A DNA stretch of 64,000 nucleotides, from NCBI GenBank assembly GCA_949752795.1, contig OX457064.1, forward strand, positions 36,824,368 to 36,888,367. The letters are read 5' to 3'. Under the pieces are notes generated by a model. That model was not told the origin of the DNA, made no database searches, and saw only the letters and a program-made list of their open reading frames with translations. Made by a program: the position numbers and the translations under genes. Shown in pieces: positions 12,960 through 24,888 of this stretch. The DNA comes from Hyperoodon ampullatus. Lineage: Eukaryota > Chordata > Mammalia > Artiodactyla > Ziphiidae. Each line of letters begins with the position of its first letter. The stretch's first letter is position 1.

Positions 12960-13110
12960 ACTACTATGCACTAGCTGTTTACATAAGCTATGTCATCCAA
13001 TCCTTAGAAAATACTACAATGAATATTTATATATCCACTTTACGAATAAGGAAACAATTTAGTTAAAATATCTTGTCCAAGCTTACACTTAACAGTGGAG
13101 CCAAATATTG
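12960..13110 (-). repeat. MIR remnant, minus strand
   Basis: Reverse-complement MIR order: 'ctatgcactagctgtttaca', 'tcatccaatccttagaaaat', 'ccactttacgaataaggaaa', 'cttgtccaagcttacactta', 'gtggagccaaatattgaccc'. Confidence 0.7.
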
Positions 13111-13495
13111 ACCCAGTTGCCTCCTTCTCTAGAGGTAACAGTGACAAATGTTGCTATAATGTAGCTCCATGCCCATGTCAATTAGTGGGAGGCTTGCATA
13201 TTCTCCTTGCAAAGGCAGCCCAGCATTGTTTGGGTAGTCAGCTCAGTAAGGCACTTTTTAAAGCATAAACTGAAGGGCTCCTTTAAGAGTTTCTGTTAGT
13301 TCCTATGGTTTCAATTTATACCATCTTTAAAATAAAATAGCTGTTGCTACTGGGATGATTTCTATTTCATGCCATCTGTATATGTTCCTCTAGTGTCATT
13401 TTCTGTGTTATTATTGCTTTATGTTCATAGCGTGTGAAAGAAATAATTCCTTGCATCTGAATTGGGCTATTTTTCTAAATGCTTCAGAAATACAC
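13111..13495. other. Intergenic, no feature seen
   Basis: Nothing recognisable. Confidence 0.4.
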
Positions 13496-13496
13496 A

Positions 13497-13536
13497 TGTG
13501 TGTGTGCCTGTGTGTGTGTGTGTGTGTGAGTGTGTG
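13497..13536. repeat. (TG)n microsatellite, interrupted
   Basis: TG dinucleotide run broken by GCC and GAG units. Confidence 0.9.
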
Positions 13537-13539
13537 ACA

Positions 13540-16500
13540 TACATATATAGCTTCCTACTGCCTGATACTATAATAAAAAGGCTACCACCTCAAGACTGCA
13601 TAATCTTTGGTATTTCCTTCAGGTGCTGCATTTCATTAGAGTCTCTGTTTCATAATTAATCATAATGTATTCTGTCAGCTAAAGACCCTATATATGATAT
13701 TTATCATATTTATGGTGCCTGGAGTGGCAAAAAAAAGTGGGAAGGCAAGAAAAATATATGACTATTAGATAAATCTATCCTGTGTTTTGGCCAGGTCCAT
13801 CCCACTAGTCAAATTGGATATAACTATCCTTGTGCTACTGGTTAGAATTGCTTTCAGGGTTTTTTCTCCTTTTATTCATTTCATTTTCCTGCTCTTTGAC
13901 AAAATTAGAATTAAATTGAGATGAACTTCTAAATGTGAAACTTTAACATTAAAGCAGAGAAAAATTGTTTCTAAAGATGTTTATTTCATCATCTCAACAA
14001 AAGACAAAACACAACTTCTGGACTGAAAACTAAGGCTGGTTCTTGTCTACATGCAATACTAGTATAATAAATAATTTGCTAAAGTTATAATGTCACAGCC
14101 ACGGAACCCAAAACAACGTCAAAAGCAGCATCGAGGTCAGAGATTCTGAGTCTGAGCTTCAAAAGGACAGTGTAGACAAACTCCAAGGAAACATCTTTTA
14201 AGAGGAAAGAGTACTACTCACACTAACCTTAACTATGAATCTGAGGGTAGCTGGAAACTTTTCATGGATGCTTACCATAAATTTATTACCAAACGGATCA
14301 AGTGACAAAAGTGAACACAATTCTCAGATTTATGGCATTTAATTCAGAAATAGAGGTTCTCTAGAAATAAAATTCCAACCATTGGGAGAATTTCCAAGTC
14401 AGAAGATATGATTTATAACATTTTCTTCATCAGCTTAAAGTATAATGCCATTATTATGTCTCTAATTTTGCGGATGTTCTTTAGAGTACGCTTCATTCTT
14501 TCATAAATCTAATGTTTTTCCTTCATACTCTGATTTTATATGATTTAGTTATAGTTGCTTTTTAATGCTCCTATATCATTAGTAATTGGCTTTCAATGTA
14601 TTGTACTGTATTACATTTGTACTAGTTGCTCATTTATCATTCATGTTGCAAGGATAAGTGGCTTCATATAACAAAATAATAATAATAATCTAAAATCATT
14701 ACAGATCTCTCCTGCTTCCCTTCTTCTCTCTTTCTTTCCCCCCACACAGTCTTTTTTTCCTTTTGTGCTGTCACTGTCTGTTGGGTTTACTGACTGTATT
14801 TTATATGCTAGCATATAAAATAAAAGTTTATTTTCTTTTTAAGATTCTTCTGTAAAAATGCATGCAAATTATATGTTTTCTACAGAAATTATAGAGAAAG
14901 AAAACATGAATATATATTTTATTACAATTTAGTGAAGTTACTGGGCTACATAAATATCTCCTTTGGGAGAAAGGGGTTGACAAAGTGATCAAGAAGGTGA
15001 ACAGTTTCCTGACTCCCCTTCCCCAAGTCAAATGTTCATGGTCATTCTTATGTGTAGCCCTAAACTAAACAAGCACATAAATGGCATAGTGAGGAGAGGG
15101 TGAAAAGTAGTGATAATGTAGGCTCAGTTTACATTTAAATTGGGTTGGATCCAATTGAGTTTTCTTTCTCTGATCAGCATCCAGTTCTTGTGCTAACTTT
15201 CATTACCAATTCAACAAAAATCTATCAAATATTTATTGGATGCTTACTATGGACTTGGCTCTGTTCTCAACACAATTTTATAGTTTGGTTAAGATATCTT
15301 GCCTAATAAAGAGCTCATAGTAGAATGAGGGACATGCACTCAACCAACTCGTGCAGATATTGGATGTGGGAGCATTAGAAATAATAGCTATTGGGATGGA
15401 ATGGAAGAAATATAGTTAATATATTGCAAGTTCTGTGTTATTTTGTACTTAAATGGCCCTAAGTTGAGGCTGCTGGGAAAAACAGCATTGGCAGGCTGGG
15501 TAAAATAGCTGTATACCTAGCGTGCAGACTATGACTACGTCTAGGTCTAAAGGAGGAAATTCTAAGCTCAGAGCCAGGTTGAAGCCAAGGATCATGACTG
15601 TTTGGGTCACTACTTCATAAAGGACCTAGTTATCTAACAATATCCATTCTCCCCTTCTTCCTTTAACAGTAGAACCCATGAAGACATGGCTATCCAGCTA
15701 ATGACTACATTTCAGTTTCACTTGTAGTTAGTTGTGGCTATGTGACTAAGATCTAGGAATGGAATATGAGCAGAAGTCACACATAATTTCTAGATAGGTC
15801 CCTTAAAAGAGGGACATGTCTTCCCCTTGCTTTTCTTCTTTTCCACTGGCTTGAATGCAAAATGGAAGTGAGACCTGGAGTAGCCATTTGGCCCATGAAA
15901 TGGAAGGTCACATTTTGAGAATAGTAAAGTAAGAAGTTAAATCTCCAATTTGGCTGAGCCACTGAACCACACCTGTAACATCTAACCAAAATTTTCATGA
16001 AACAAACTGCCTTGTTTAATCCACTATATCTTTATTATAGTGCCATATCCCATTTAATATATCTCTTCCTCCCAGGTGCGTTGGGACAGTTCCTGACACA
16101 TAATAAGGTCTCATTAATATTGTGGACCACAAAGGGACAGAATGACCTCAGATTACACAAAATGTTTTTAAGCCTAAGTCCAGAGTAGATAGGCAGGGGC
16201 CAAGTTGAAATTGTTCTGAGCATGTTAGCCTGATATGAGTGCTACACACTATGCCTTCTCCGCACTCCAGTTTAAAACATACCTCAATTCCACATACTCT
16301 AGCCTCATCTCACAAGGTACAATTCCAATGTTTCAGAGGGTAAAAACAGTCTAACTATACAAAATGAAAGAGAAAGTGAAATGTGATAGAATCAAAATCA
16401 GCTGTCTACATTATGAAACACAGCTCAAAGTTATTTTCATTCTATGACAGTATAAACAGTATAAATTTGAATGCAATAAAAGTTTTCAAAAAACATAGGT

Positions 16501-17160
16501 CAAATATATCTAATCTAAAATCAAATTTTTAAATTATAAGAAATTTAGCATATTTTTAGTCCATCTGCTGCTGTGACTTTCTCTTTGACAATATAGGGCT
16601 AATAGTACTAACATACAAAAGCTGGTAATTATTAATTGCTATACCCTTGCCTCCAACTAGGGATAACAAAGCTTTCAAGTTAAGCAAAAGTCTTCCACTT
16701 AAGATTTTACTGGGCTCAATGGTTTTCTCAAGAAAATATCACTTCACTGGTAAACTGTATTACCACATTTTACTACCAAATTTCAGGGAGCACAACCTCA
16801 AAATCACTTCTCAATAACTTTCAATATCTCAGCTAAGACAGACAGTATTTACTGAAGTATATGTATTATTCAAGATCTCAAATATCTGTAAGAAGATTAA
16901 ACCACACAATCAGAAAAACATAAGCCTTTGCAAAAAATTACTTTTAGTAATTGACTTTTGCCACCATAATATCATAAAACCTATATGAAATGACATTTTT
17001 TAAAAAAAGAACAGCTCTATGAAATTTATTGGGTTTAATGTACAGATGTTGTGAAGGATATTGTCCTTTATGATACCCAATGCTTCCTTCTCCAATGAAC
17101 TTAAATGGAAGAAACTTTTTTCAGGTCACAGTACCAGGAATAGTTGGACTTCTCCTGGAC
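13540..17160. other. Intergenic DNA, no gene
   Basis: No credible open frame. Around 15205-15330 the words 'caaatatttattggatgctt' and 'aagagctcatagtagaatga' resemble a common decayed mammalian repeat, family not assigned. The rest is unremarkable. Confidence 0.4.
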
Positions 17161-17164
17161 TGTC

Positions 17165-17169
17165 TGTGT

Positions 17170-17203
<34 letters not shown>
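17165..17203. repeat. (TG)n microsatellite
   Basis: TG run with one TATG interruption near its start. Confidence 0.95.
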
Positions 17204-17205
<2 letters not shown>

Positions 17206-17313
17206 CCTCATGGACCCTGTGGATCTACAATCGTTTGTGATACCTGTTTACATTGTATACTAGTCTTCTTAGAGCCAAGTGTCTAATCCTCCATTAAAAA
17301 ATACATAGGACAG

Positions 17314-17377
17314 AAAGATAACTAGCTTCCTAGAGTCCCAGGACTCTTAAATATAAGCTATAAATCCTAAAAAAAAA
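17314..17377 (+). mobile_element. Short poly(A)-tailed retro-insertion of unknown source
   Basis: About 64 bp ending in roughly ten As is flanked by a perfect 18-bp direct repeat, AAAAATACATAGGACAGA, at 17296-17313 and 17378-17395. An insert bounded by a long target-site duplication and ending in poly(A) is the signature of L1-driven retrotransposition. I do not recognise the inserted RNA; it may be a severely 5'-truncated mRNA tail or small RNA. Confidence 0.7.
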
Positions 17378-17399
17378 AAAAATACATAGGACAGATATA

Positions 17400-18225
17400 C
17401 ATTCTTCTGCTAACTTAACTAAGTTTTACTTTATATACCCTGTGTTTTTATTCTTTTTGATTAATTTATCTTACTTATTTTTAATATATGTCTTCTTGCT
17501 GGCTTTTTAAAATTTATGTCATCTACCTCAAATATTTTTCTAGAATTAAGTGTATATTTATAAATACATAATATTTTTATATGATGTTTTCCTTTAAAAT
17601 TTTTTTTGTTTAGTTTGCACTCACTCTTGTTGCCTTTTTTATAACAACTGATTAGGCTTAAATTGCTGTGTTTCCTTATATCATTGTTCACCACAGTTCT
17701 TGTGTCATTCTCAGTAAGCTAAGAATATACTTGACCTTTTGTTGTTGTTAAGAAGACAAAATGGTATTTTCTGAGTGCTTCCATCCTTGTTCTTATGTGT
17801 AAATGTGACTTTGGCTGGGTATATGAACTTCTTGGACTACAACATACTTTTGGCATGTGTTCTTATGGAGAAGATCTAAGTAGTCCAATTTTCACTCCTT
17901 TATAAGTAATCCATGTTCTCTATCTGGATGCCTATAGGATGGTTTCTGTATCTTCAATATTCAAAAATTTTCTAATAATATTAATGGGTATTAATCTGTT
18001 TTTATTCACTTTGCCTGGAATACAATTTGCCATTCCAGTCTATGAACTCTGTTAATGTGTTTTCCTACTCTGGAGAATTATTTTCTTTATGTTTTTTATT
18101 ATTGATTATTGTGTCTTCTCAATTTTTCCTGGTATCTTCTTAGGAGAATGAATTATCTCTAATTTCACAAATATTATACCCTTCCCATCAATCCCTAAAC
18201 CCCTTCTCTGATTTATTTTTTCTCC
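17400..18225. other. AT-rich intergenic, possible decayed LINE
   Basis: T-rich on the plus strand. The block 'ggctgggtatatgaacttct' near 17814 and its surroundings resemble the antisense of an old LINE, but the match is too weak for a family name. Confidence 0.3.
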
Positions 18226-18229
18226 AACA

Positions 18230-18780
18230 CAGTGATCACCATCTTTTTTTCCCCCTTTGGTTTTAGTCCTCATCTCTTCCTCTCACACTGTTACTCCCAT
18301 AGCAATCTCCTTCAGTTACATACCTTAAAAGGCTGTCTATATGCTGATATATTCCAAATTTTATCTCCATCACAGACCTCTCTCACAAACTCCAGACTTG
18401 CATGTCCAACTGCCTACCCAACAGTTCCACTTGGATGTCTAACAAACATCTCAAATTCAACATGTCTGAAATTGAACTCTATATCCTCCCTGAAATGTGC
18501 TCCACCACGACCTTCTCCATCTCAGGGGTTGCCAACTCCCCCTTTATTTTTCTCAAATAAAAAGCCTTAGAGTCATTCTTGATTTCTTTCCTACACACCT
18601 TATATCTTATCTTTAGTGAATCCTCTTGGCTCTACCTTCAAAATATATCTAGAATATAACCGCTCATTGTCCACTTTAAATTCCACTGCCACCACCCCAG
18701 GTTAGGTCACAGTCAGCTCTCACCTAGATTACTATAGTAGTCTCCTTACTAGTCTCTCTTTCCCCAAAGAAAAGTCCATA
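18230..18780 (+). repeat. L2 LINE remnant
   Basis: Follows the L2 3' region in order: 'tgtctgaaattgaactctat', 'ttctccatctcaggggttgc', 'ccttagagtcattcttgatt', 'cttggctctaccttcaaaat', 'ccactgccaccaccccaggt' and 'tctcacctagattactatag'. The plus-strand frame at 18232-18570 is a remnant inside it, not a host gene. Confidence 0.85.
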
Positions 18781-20340
18781 CGCCACTGACCTTGGCACAT
18801 TACTGGGTCAGCACTATTCCTGCTACACAGAGATGTCGTCAAGTGAATACTTTTGAGTTCTGACACTTGTGGTGGAGTGATATCTTCATATGATAACCAG
18901 AATGGACCATTCCTTAAATGGTTGTGCCATCCTATGGGATCAAGAAAAGGACAGGGTTGACGTTTCAGCAAAGAACTCACAACCCTTCCTATTCTAATTG
19001 CCACAGCCTCAGATTGGGCACTGTCCTTAGTACTTCTCCCAACTATTTTATTACACATACCTCTGGCTCTTTGAAATTACATAGCTGTAAGGCATTCCTT
19101 CTTTTCCAGCTCGGGGTCAACTGCTTCAGCTTCTTAAAGAAAATAAAATGAGAATTTACAGATAATTTTTGCTTTATTATAGTCTTTCCCCCTCCTCACC
19201 AATATTTGTGCATGTCCCTCTGGTGCTCCTATACAAAATAAAATGTTGTCCTAACTGTTAGCTACAGAATTTGGGTGAGCAAGACCAGATATGTTTACTG
19301 AGTAATTTCAGAATCAAGTTAGTAGTAATACTTGATTGAATATTTGTGGGAGGAAACAGTCTCCAAATTAATATTTTCAACATAACTGTTTTAAATCTCT
19401 GATCTTTGAGTAATAGATATTACTCCATTTCACTGTCGTTCGAGTTTATTGACTAAAATATACATTCAGGGTAATGCTGAAGTAAATTGAGGAATATTTG
19501 ACCTATGATAGTACTTGTAATTTTTCTACTTTTTTAAAAGAATAACAATCAATAAACAATTATTTATGGAGTACTCATTTTGTACATTAAGGAGCCCATC
19601 AGGAATATGAGGAGAGCTTAGTTTTTTATGGAAATTAGGCTACTTGGGAAGAAAACACTAATACAAATGAAACACACTCCGATTGAGCCACTCGACACCA
19701 AACTGTGGTACAGGTAGTCTCAATGCTATGGACTCTGGAAATGCCATCTCTGTTGGAGTTCTGAATGCACCACACCCAAACCAACTTCCTACTATTGCCT
19801 GAATACCCAGTCTGTCAGTCTTGGCGGGAGACTGTACTCCTCATGATCACCTAGGTGGAGGAGAGGGTGGGCTGAGGGAAACAGAGGGATTAATGATGGT
19901 TCCTAGATTTTTAGGCTAAACAATTAGATAAATTACTGAAATGTACCGATTTGCAGGGGCATAAGGAATAAGTTATTTGAAAGTGACGAATCAGTTTAAG
20001 ATGTCTGTGAGAAGCCCACATTGTAGCGTCAAGTGGAGAATTGAATATGAGAGTCTCTAGCTCAGGCAAGATGCCACCCAATACTGAAACCGAAGGGGTC
20101 ATACACCTCCTCATAGCATTTCTTGGCAGCTGGTGCATAGATGAATTATTGAACCTCCTCCAATTAGTGTCCCTGCCCTGACCTTTGAGTCTTTAGGAGT
20201 GAGACAAGAATAAAGGAACAGTTGCTCTTCAGACAGAACTGGATCATCAATTCATTTCTTCATTTACCCTTTAAACCATTCTTTTTGTACTTAGAATTGA
20301 GTGCAAATGCTTCATCTCAGTCTGCAAGGTACTGCATAAC
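18781..20340. other. Intergenic DNA, no gene
   Basis: Open frames at 18732-19151 and 19911-20138 are short and resemble no known family. Around 20230-20345 there are L2-like words, too few to support a call. Confidence 0.35.
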
Positions 20341-20344
20341 TTAG

Positions 20345-20585
20345 TCCTCATTTAAAATAATAATATAAAACACATATCAAGTGCCAGGCACCATTTAAAA
20401 CTGTTAGGAGTGATGGCTTTATCTTATCATCACAACATCAGCCTAATGATGTACATCTCCCTTTCATGGGAAACGAAGAGGGGTAAGTAAAATATCTAAA
20501 GTATACAGGTGGTGAGAAGTTGAGCCATATTTGAGCCTAGGCTGACTGGCTCCAGAATCTGGGCCATCATTCACTACATTGTTCT
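20345..20585 (-). repeat. MIR remnant, minus strand
   Basis: Reverse MIR order with 'tcaagtgccaggcaccattt', 'atcacaacatcagcctaatg', 'gggaaacgaagaggggtaag', 'tgagcctaggctgactggct' and 'ccagaatctgggcc'. Confidence 0.7.
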
Positions 20586-22480
20586 CTTTGGCCACGCTAT
20601 CTTGCCAGAAAAGGAAGAAGTGCTCTGGACTTATAAAACTTCTTTTAGCCCTAGTAGTCTGTGATTTTATTCAAGTGATTGAAGCCATTTCTCCAGTTCA
20701 GCAATTGTTATGTTTTAAGAATTTTATAATATTAAATTAAAGTAAAATCATCAACTAATTTAATTTAATCTAGGGAAATTACCTAGATTCCTATTTTTAT
20801 TCTGCTTTCATTCTATATTACTCGATTATTTCTAATAATATGATCCTCTGCCATACCTATTAACTCACAGAAACGACAAAAACTAAAGCATACTTGTGAT
20901 TTCAGCTTCCGTCATTGATGTATTTACATATAAAATCCAGTAGTCATTCTGTTTTACCAAAATTTGCCATGAAATTCTCTCTCTACCATTTAAAATGTGT
21001 TAAACAAGGTACTGTAATGTAAAATATTTTAGTGAATTTCTGTAAAATATCTGAATCACTCTAATGAAAATAATTTTCATATAAGAATCAATATAATGAA
21101 AATATAGTGAGTAAATGTTACATAAATCTAGAAGTACAGTTTATTTTTCCTAATAATTATATCAGACTGTAGCCTATTTTGGAGAAAGATCCAGTTAGAA
21201 AATAAATAGAATTAATTTGCTCTTCAGATAGTCCAAGCCTGCTGATATCTTCAGTATTAACATCTTTGTCTTTCTCTTTAGTGTATTTTTAACAATGTTT
21301 CTCCTCAGTCCAAACACTAGTCTGTGAAATTAAAATTGCCATTAAGGGTGCTTATGACGATTACTGGATAATTTGTTTTCTCAGTCACTACGTATACTTC
21401 ATATTCCCTGGAAATGTTTCTACTCTTGAGCACAACTACATCTAAATAGGGCAATTATATGTAGTTAAAACAAATAGATCATGGATTATTGTTTGCTCTT
21501 AACACATATCTGATAGTGAAATAGAAGAGTTCAAGGCCCTAAGACCTTTGATAGACACATTTCAAGGTTCTAAGAACTTGACAGAAATTGAGATGATGAG
21601 TCAAGGCCATTGGGCTCTGGTTTCCTCATTATCTCATTGTGTTCCATCTATCTAGAGTTGAATCCGAAAGACAGAACTGGATAGCTTCAGCCACACTGAA
21701 TAACAGCCATGGAATGCTCGGACAAGCCCATGGTGTCAGGCCAAGGCCTACACTTGGAAAAATCGCAAAGGCCCTATTACCATAACTTGCCTTTTTTCAC
21801 AATTTCCCCTGCCTTTCAGTCCATCCTCTTTAATATGTCCCACTGTCCTTCTGCTACCCTGAGCCACTCCCTTCATGAGAAAAATATCATACAATATAAT
21901 TCACTCGAAAGTGTTAGTGACCTAATGTGTTACCTCACTTTGGGGACTTTGCCATCTAAAAGAGGAGCCTGGAGAGGACAATGCCAGGCCCCAACTTAAT
22001 GAGTAACCAGCGATCAATTTAAAGCATGACTATGGGAAGTAGAAGGTGGTGTTTGGAGGCAGCCCCTTCTGACCTCCCTGAACCACTTCACCGCCTCTTT
22101 TACTCATTTTTGGCACAACAGTTTAGGACCACAGCTGGCCACAAGTGGTTTCCAGAACTAGAAGGAAACTCATTCTCATCACGTTGGAAAATGCTTTCAG
22201 GTTCCAGATACTTAGAGTTATAAGCAGTCATAGAGAAAACTTCATCTATAAAACTGACTAGTCAGACAAGATCATTTATAAAATCCTTTCTACATGTTTC
22301 AACTTTTTCAAATTATCTATCCAATTACTTAATTTTACAGATGAGGAAACTGATGCCTCCAAATCTCCCTAAATCCAGTCATTTTCTCTCAGCTTTATAT
22401 TAGCCTGTCCATATCCCCATAGATACTACAATGGTGTAAGTTCTCATAAGTAAAACAATGTTATTTATATTGTGTACATG
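20586..22480. other. Intergenic DNA, no gene
   Basis: The open frame at 21709-21999 (96 residues) has an ATG start but no domain, signal peptide or splice context. At 22325-22370 'acagatgaggaaactgatgc' is a small MIR-like scrap. Confidence 0.4.
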
Positions 22481-22489
22481 GTAGGTTAT

Positions 22490-22880
22490 TGCAAGGACTT
22501 CCTAAATCTAATCACATTCCCTGCACTGTCTGTCCACAGACCAAAATACACATCTAAAATATACATCTGATCATGTCCTTTCCCTGCTTAACATTCTTCA
22601 GTTTTGGTTGCGTTTAGCATAACACCCAAATTCCTTAGCACAGCACACAGTGTTACTGTGAGCTAAACTTTGTATCATTTCTGGATGCTTCCACACCCAT
22701 TCTACCTCCAACCATACAAAACTCTTTACAGGTCCCTGAAAAGGCCATGCATGCTCATGCCTCCGTGTTTTGCCCATGCCCCTCCCAGTGTCTCTCTTTC
22801 CTCCTACCCTTTCTACTCTCCTGGTTCACCCGTAGTTATCCTTGAAGACTAAAGCTGAGATAAAATGCATTTCAGGAAAA
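22490..22880 (+). repeat. L2 LINE 3' remnant
   Basis: L2 order is clear: 'catctgatcatgtcctttcc', 'ctgcttaacattcttcagtt', 'caaattccttagcacagcac', 'ccctgaaaaggccatgcatg', 'ctccgtgttttgcccatgcc', 'ttatccttgaagactaaagc'. The open frame inside it is incidental. Confidence 0.88.
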
Positions 22881-22884
22881 CTGC

Positions 22885-23750
22885 AATTTATGCTTGCTGC
22901 GTTACTTATGAATACCCAATTCTGCTAAACAGAGTAAGACCAACAAGGAGAATTGATAATATTAACTATCAAAATAACTAACCTGAGAGACTTCTCAGAC
23001 ATCACTAAAGTAAGTAGGAAGGGACAGAAAGACTATGTAAGCATGAAGCTCTTAGGGAACCCCATATTCATGAGGCACCCATATCTATGAGGTCTTAAAT
23101 AGGCTCCGTTTGGTGACATCCAATATGGTCCTGTTTTATTTCTCATTAGAATGTGACATCCTTGATGTTAGAGACTAAATCTTCTAATTCAGGGCACCTA
23201 AAATAATTAGAGAATTTGATGCATTTTGGTTCATTTACAAGAGAATCAATAAATGTGTTGCAAGTAACTAGGGCCAGTTGAAACCAGAATTCAGGTCTCC
23301 TGAATGGATCATTAGGCAGAACCAGAACCTTATAATTTCTCAAGGTCTTGAGCAGTGGTGAGTGAAAATAAGACTCATCACTTACTTCTATATCTTTCCC
23401 TGAGGTATCTGAGGTGGGGAGAGCAAAGGCATTGATCCTAGATAACTACAGGGAAAAACACCCAGTTTGATATTCATCGTGGAGGTCAAATGGAAAACAA
23501 ACAATGAGCTAGGAGCCTTAGCAACCACATAAGATTTCTGAAATCCAATATTTTTCATGGAATAACAGCATCAATATTCCCCCAAACATCTTCCTGCCGC
23601 CACCTTGAGATCCAGTAATCACAATATGTTACTATCTTGACTGTAATTCTAAATAACTATTAGATAAAGATCAACTTTAATTAAAAGTTTCCTGGCCCTC
23701 CACCTTGTTCCTTACATTTTGTTATGATTGGGTGAAAATGACAGGGATTT
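22885..23750. other. Intergenic, no feature seen
   Basis: No recognisable gene or repeat up to the L1 target site. Confidence 0.4.
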
Positions 23751-23950
23751 TTAAAACTATATGCCTATACAGAGCAACACCCAGCTCTACCCACCACCAG
23801 TCCCTCCCAACAGGAAGCTTGCACAAGCCTCTTAGATAGCCTCATATACCAGAGGGCAGATAGGAGAAGCAAGAAGAAGTACAATCCTGCAGCCTGTGGA
23901 ACGAAAACCACATTCACAGAAAGATAGATAAAATAAAGAGGCAGAAGACT

Positions 23951-24830
23951 ATGTACCAGATGAAGGAAGAAGATAAAACCCCAGAAAAACAACTAAATGA
24001 AGTGGAGAGAGGCAACTTTCCAGAAAAAGAATTCAGAGTAATGATAATGAAGATGATCCAGGACCTCAGAAAAAGAATGGAGGCAAAGATCGAGAAGATG
24101 CCCAAAATGTTTAACAAAGACCTAGAAGAATTAAAGAACAAACAGAGATGAACAATACAATAACTGAAATGAAAAATACACTAGAAGGAATCAATAGCAG
24201 AATAACTGAGGCAGAAGAACGGATAAGTGACCTGGAAGACAGAATAGTGGAAATCACTGCCGTGGAACAGAATAAAGAAAAAAGAATGAAAAGAAATGAA
24301 GACAGCCTAAGAGACCTCTGGGACAACATTAAACGCACCAACATTCGCATTATAGGGGTCCCAGAAGAAAAGAGAGAGAAAGGACCCAAGAAAGTATTTG
24401 AAGAGATTATAGTCGAAAACTGCCCTAACATGGGAAAGGAAATAGCCACCCAAGTCCAGGAAGCGCAGAGAGTCCCAGACAGGATAAACCCAAGGAGGAA
24501 CATGCTGAGACACATAGTAATCAAACTGACAAAAAATAAGACAAAGAAAAATTATTAAAAGCAACAAGGGAAAAACAACAAATAACATACAAGGGAACTC
24601 ACAAAAGGTTAACAGCTGATTTCTCAGCAGAAACTCTACAAGCCAGAAGGGAGTGGCATAACATATTTAAAGTGATGAAAGGGAAGAACCTACAACCAAG
24701 ATTACTCTACCCAGCAAGGATCTCATTCAGATTCGATGGAGAAATCAAAAGCTTTACAGAAAAGCAAAAGCTAAGAGAATTCAGCACCACCAAACCAGCT
24801 CTACAACAAATGCTAAAGGAACTTCTCTAA
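23951..24830 (+). pseudogene. L1 ORF1 remnant (RNA-binding chaperone)
   Basis: L1 ORF1 encodes a trimeric coiled-coil RNA-binding protein that packages L1 RNA. Here a first frame (23951-24151) carries Lys/Glu-rich coiled-coil sequence. A small deletion near 24140 shifts to a second frame (24148-24558) with heptad-like 'ITEAEERISDLEDRIVEI' and the RRM-region signature 'NIRIIGVPE'. A further frameshift near 24545 separates the C-terminal domain, still readable at DNA level ('gctctacaacaaatgctaaa') up to a TAA at 24828-24830. At least two frameshifts make it non-functional. ORF2 starts about 58 bp later, the usual spacing. Confidence 0.88.
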
Positions 24831-24888
24831 GTGGGAAACACAAGAGAAGAAAAGGACCTACAAAAACAAACCCAAAAGAATTAAGAAA

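Noticed and set aside
18732..19058. 108-codon minus-strand frame next to the L2 remnant
   Set aside because: No recognised domain; partly overlaps the L2 and has no exon signals that I can support.
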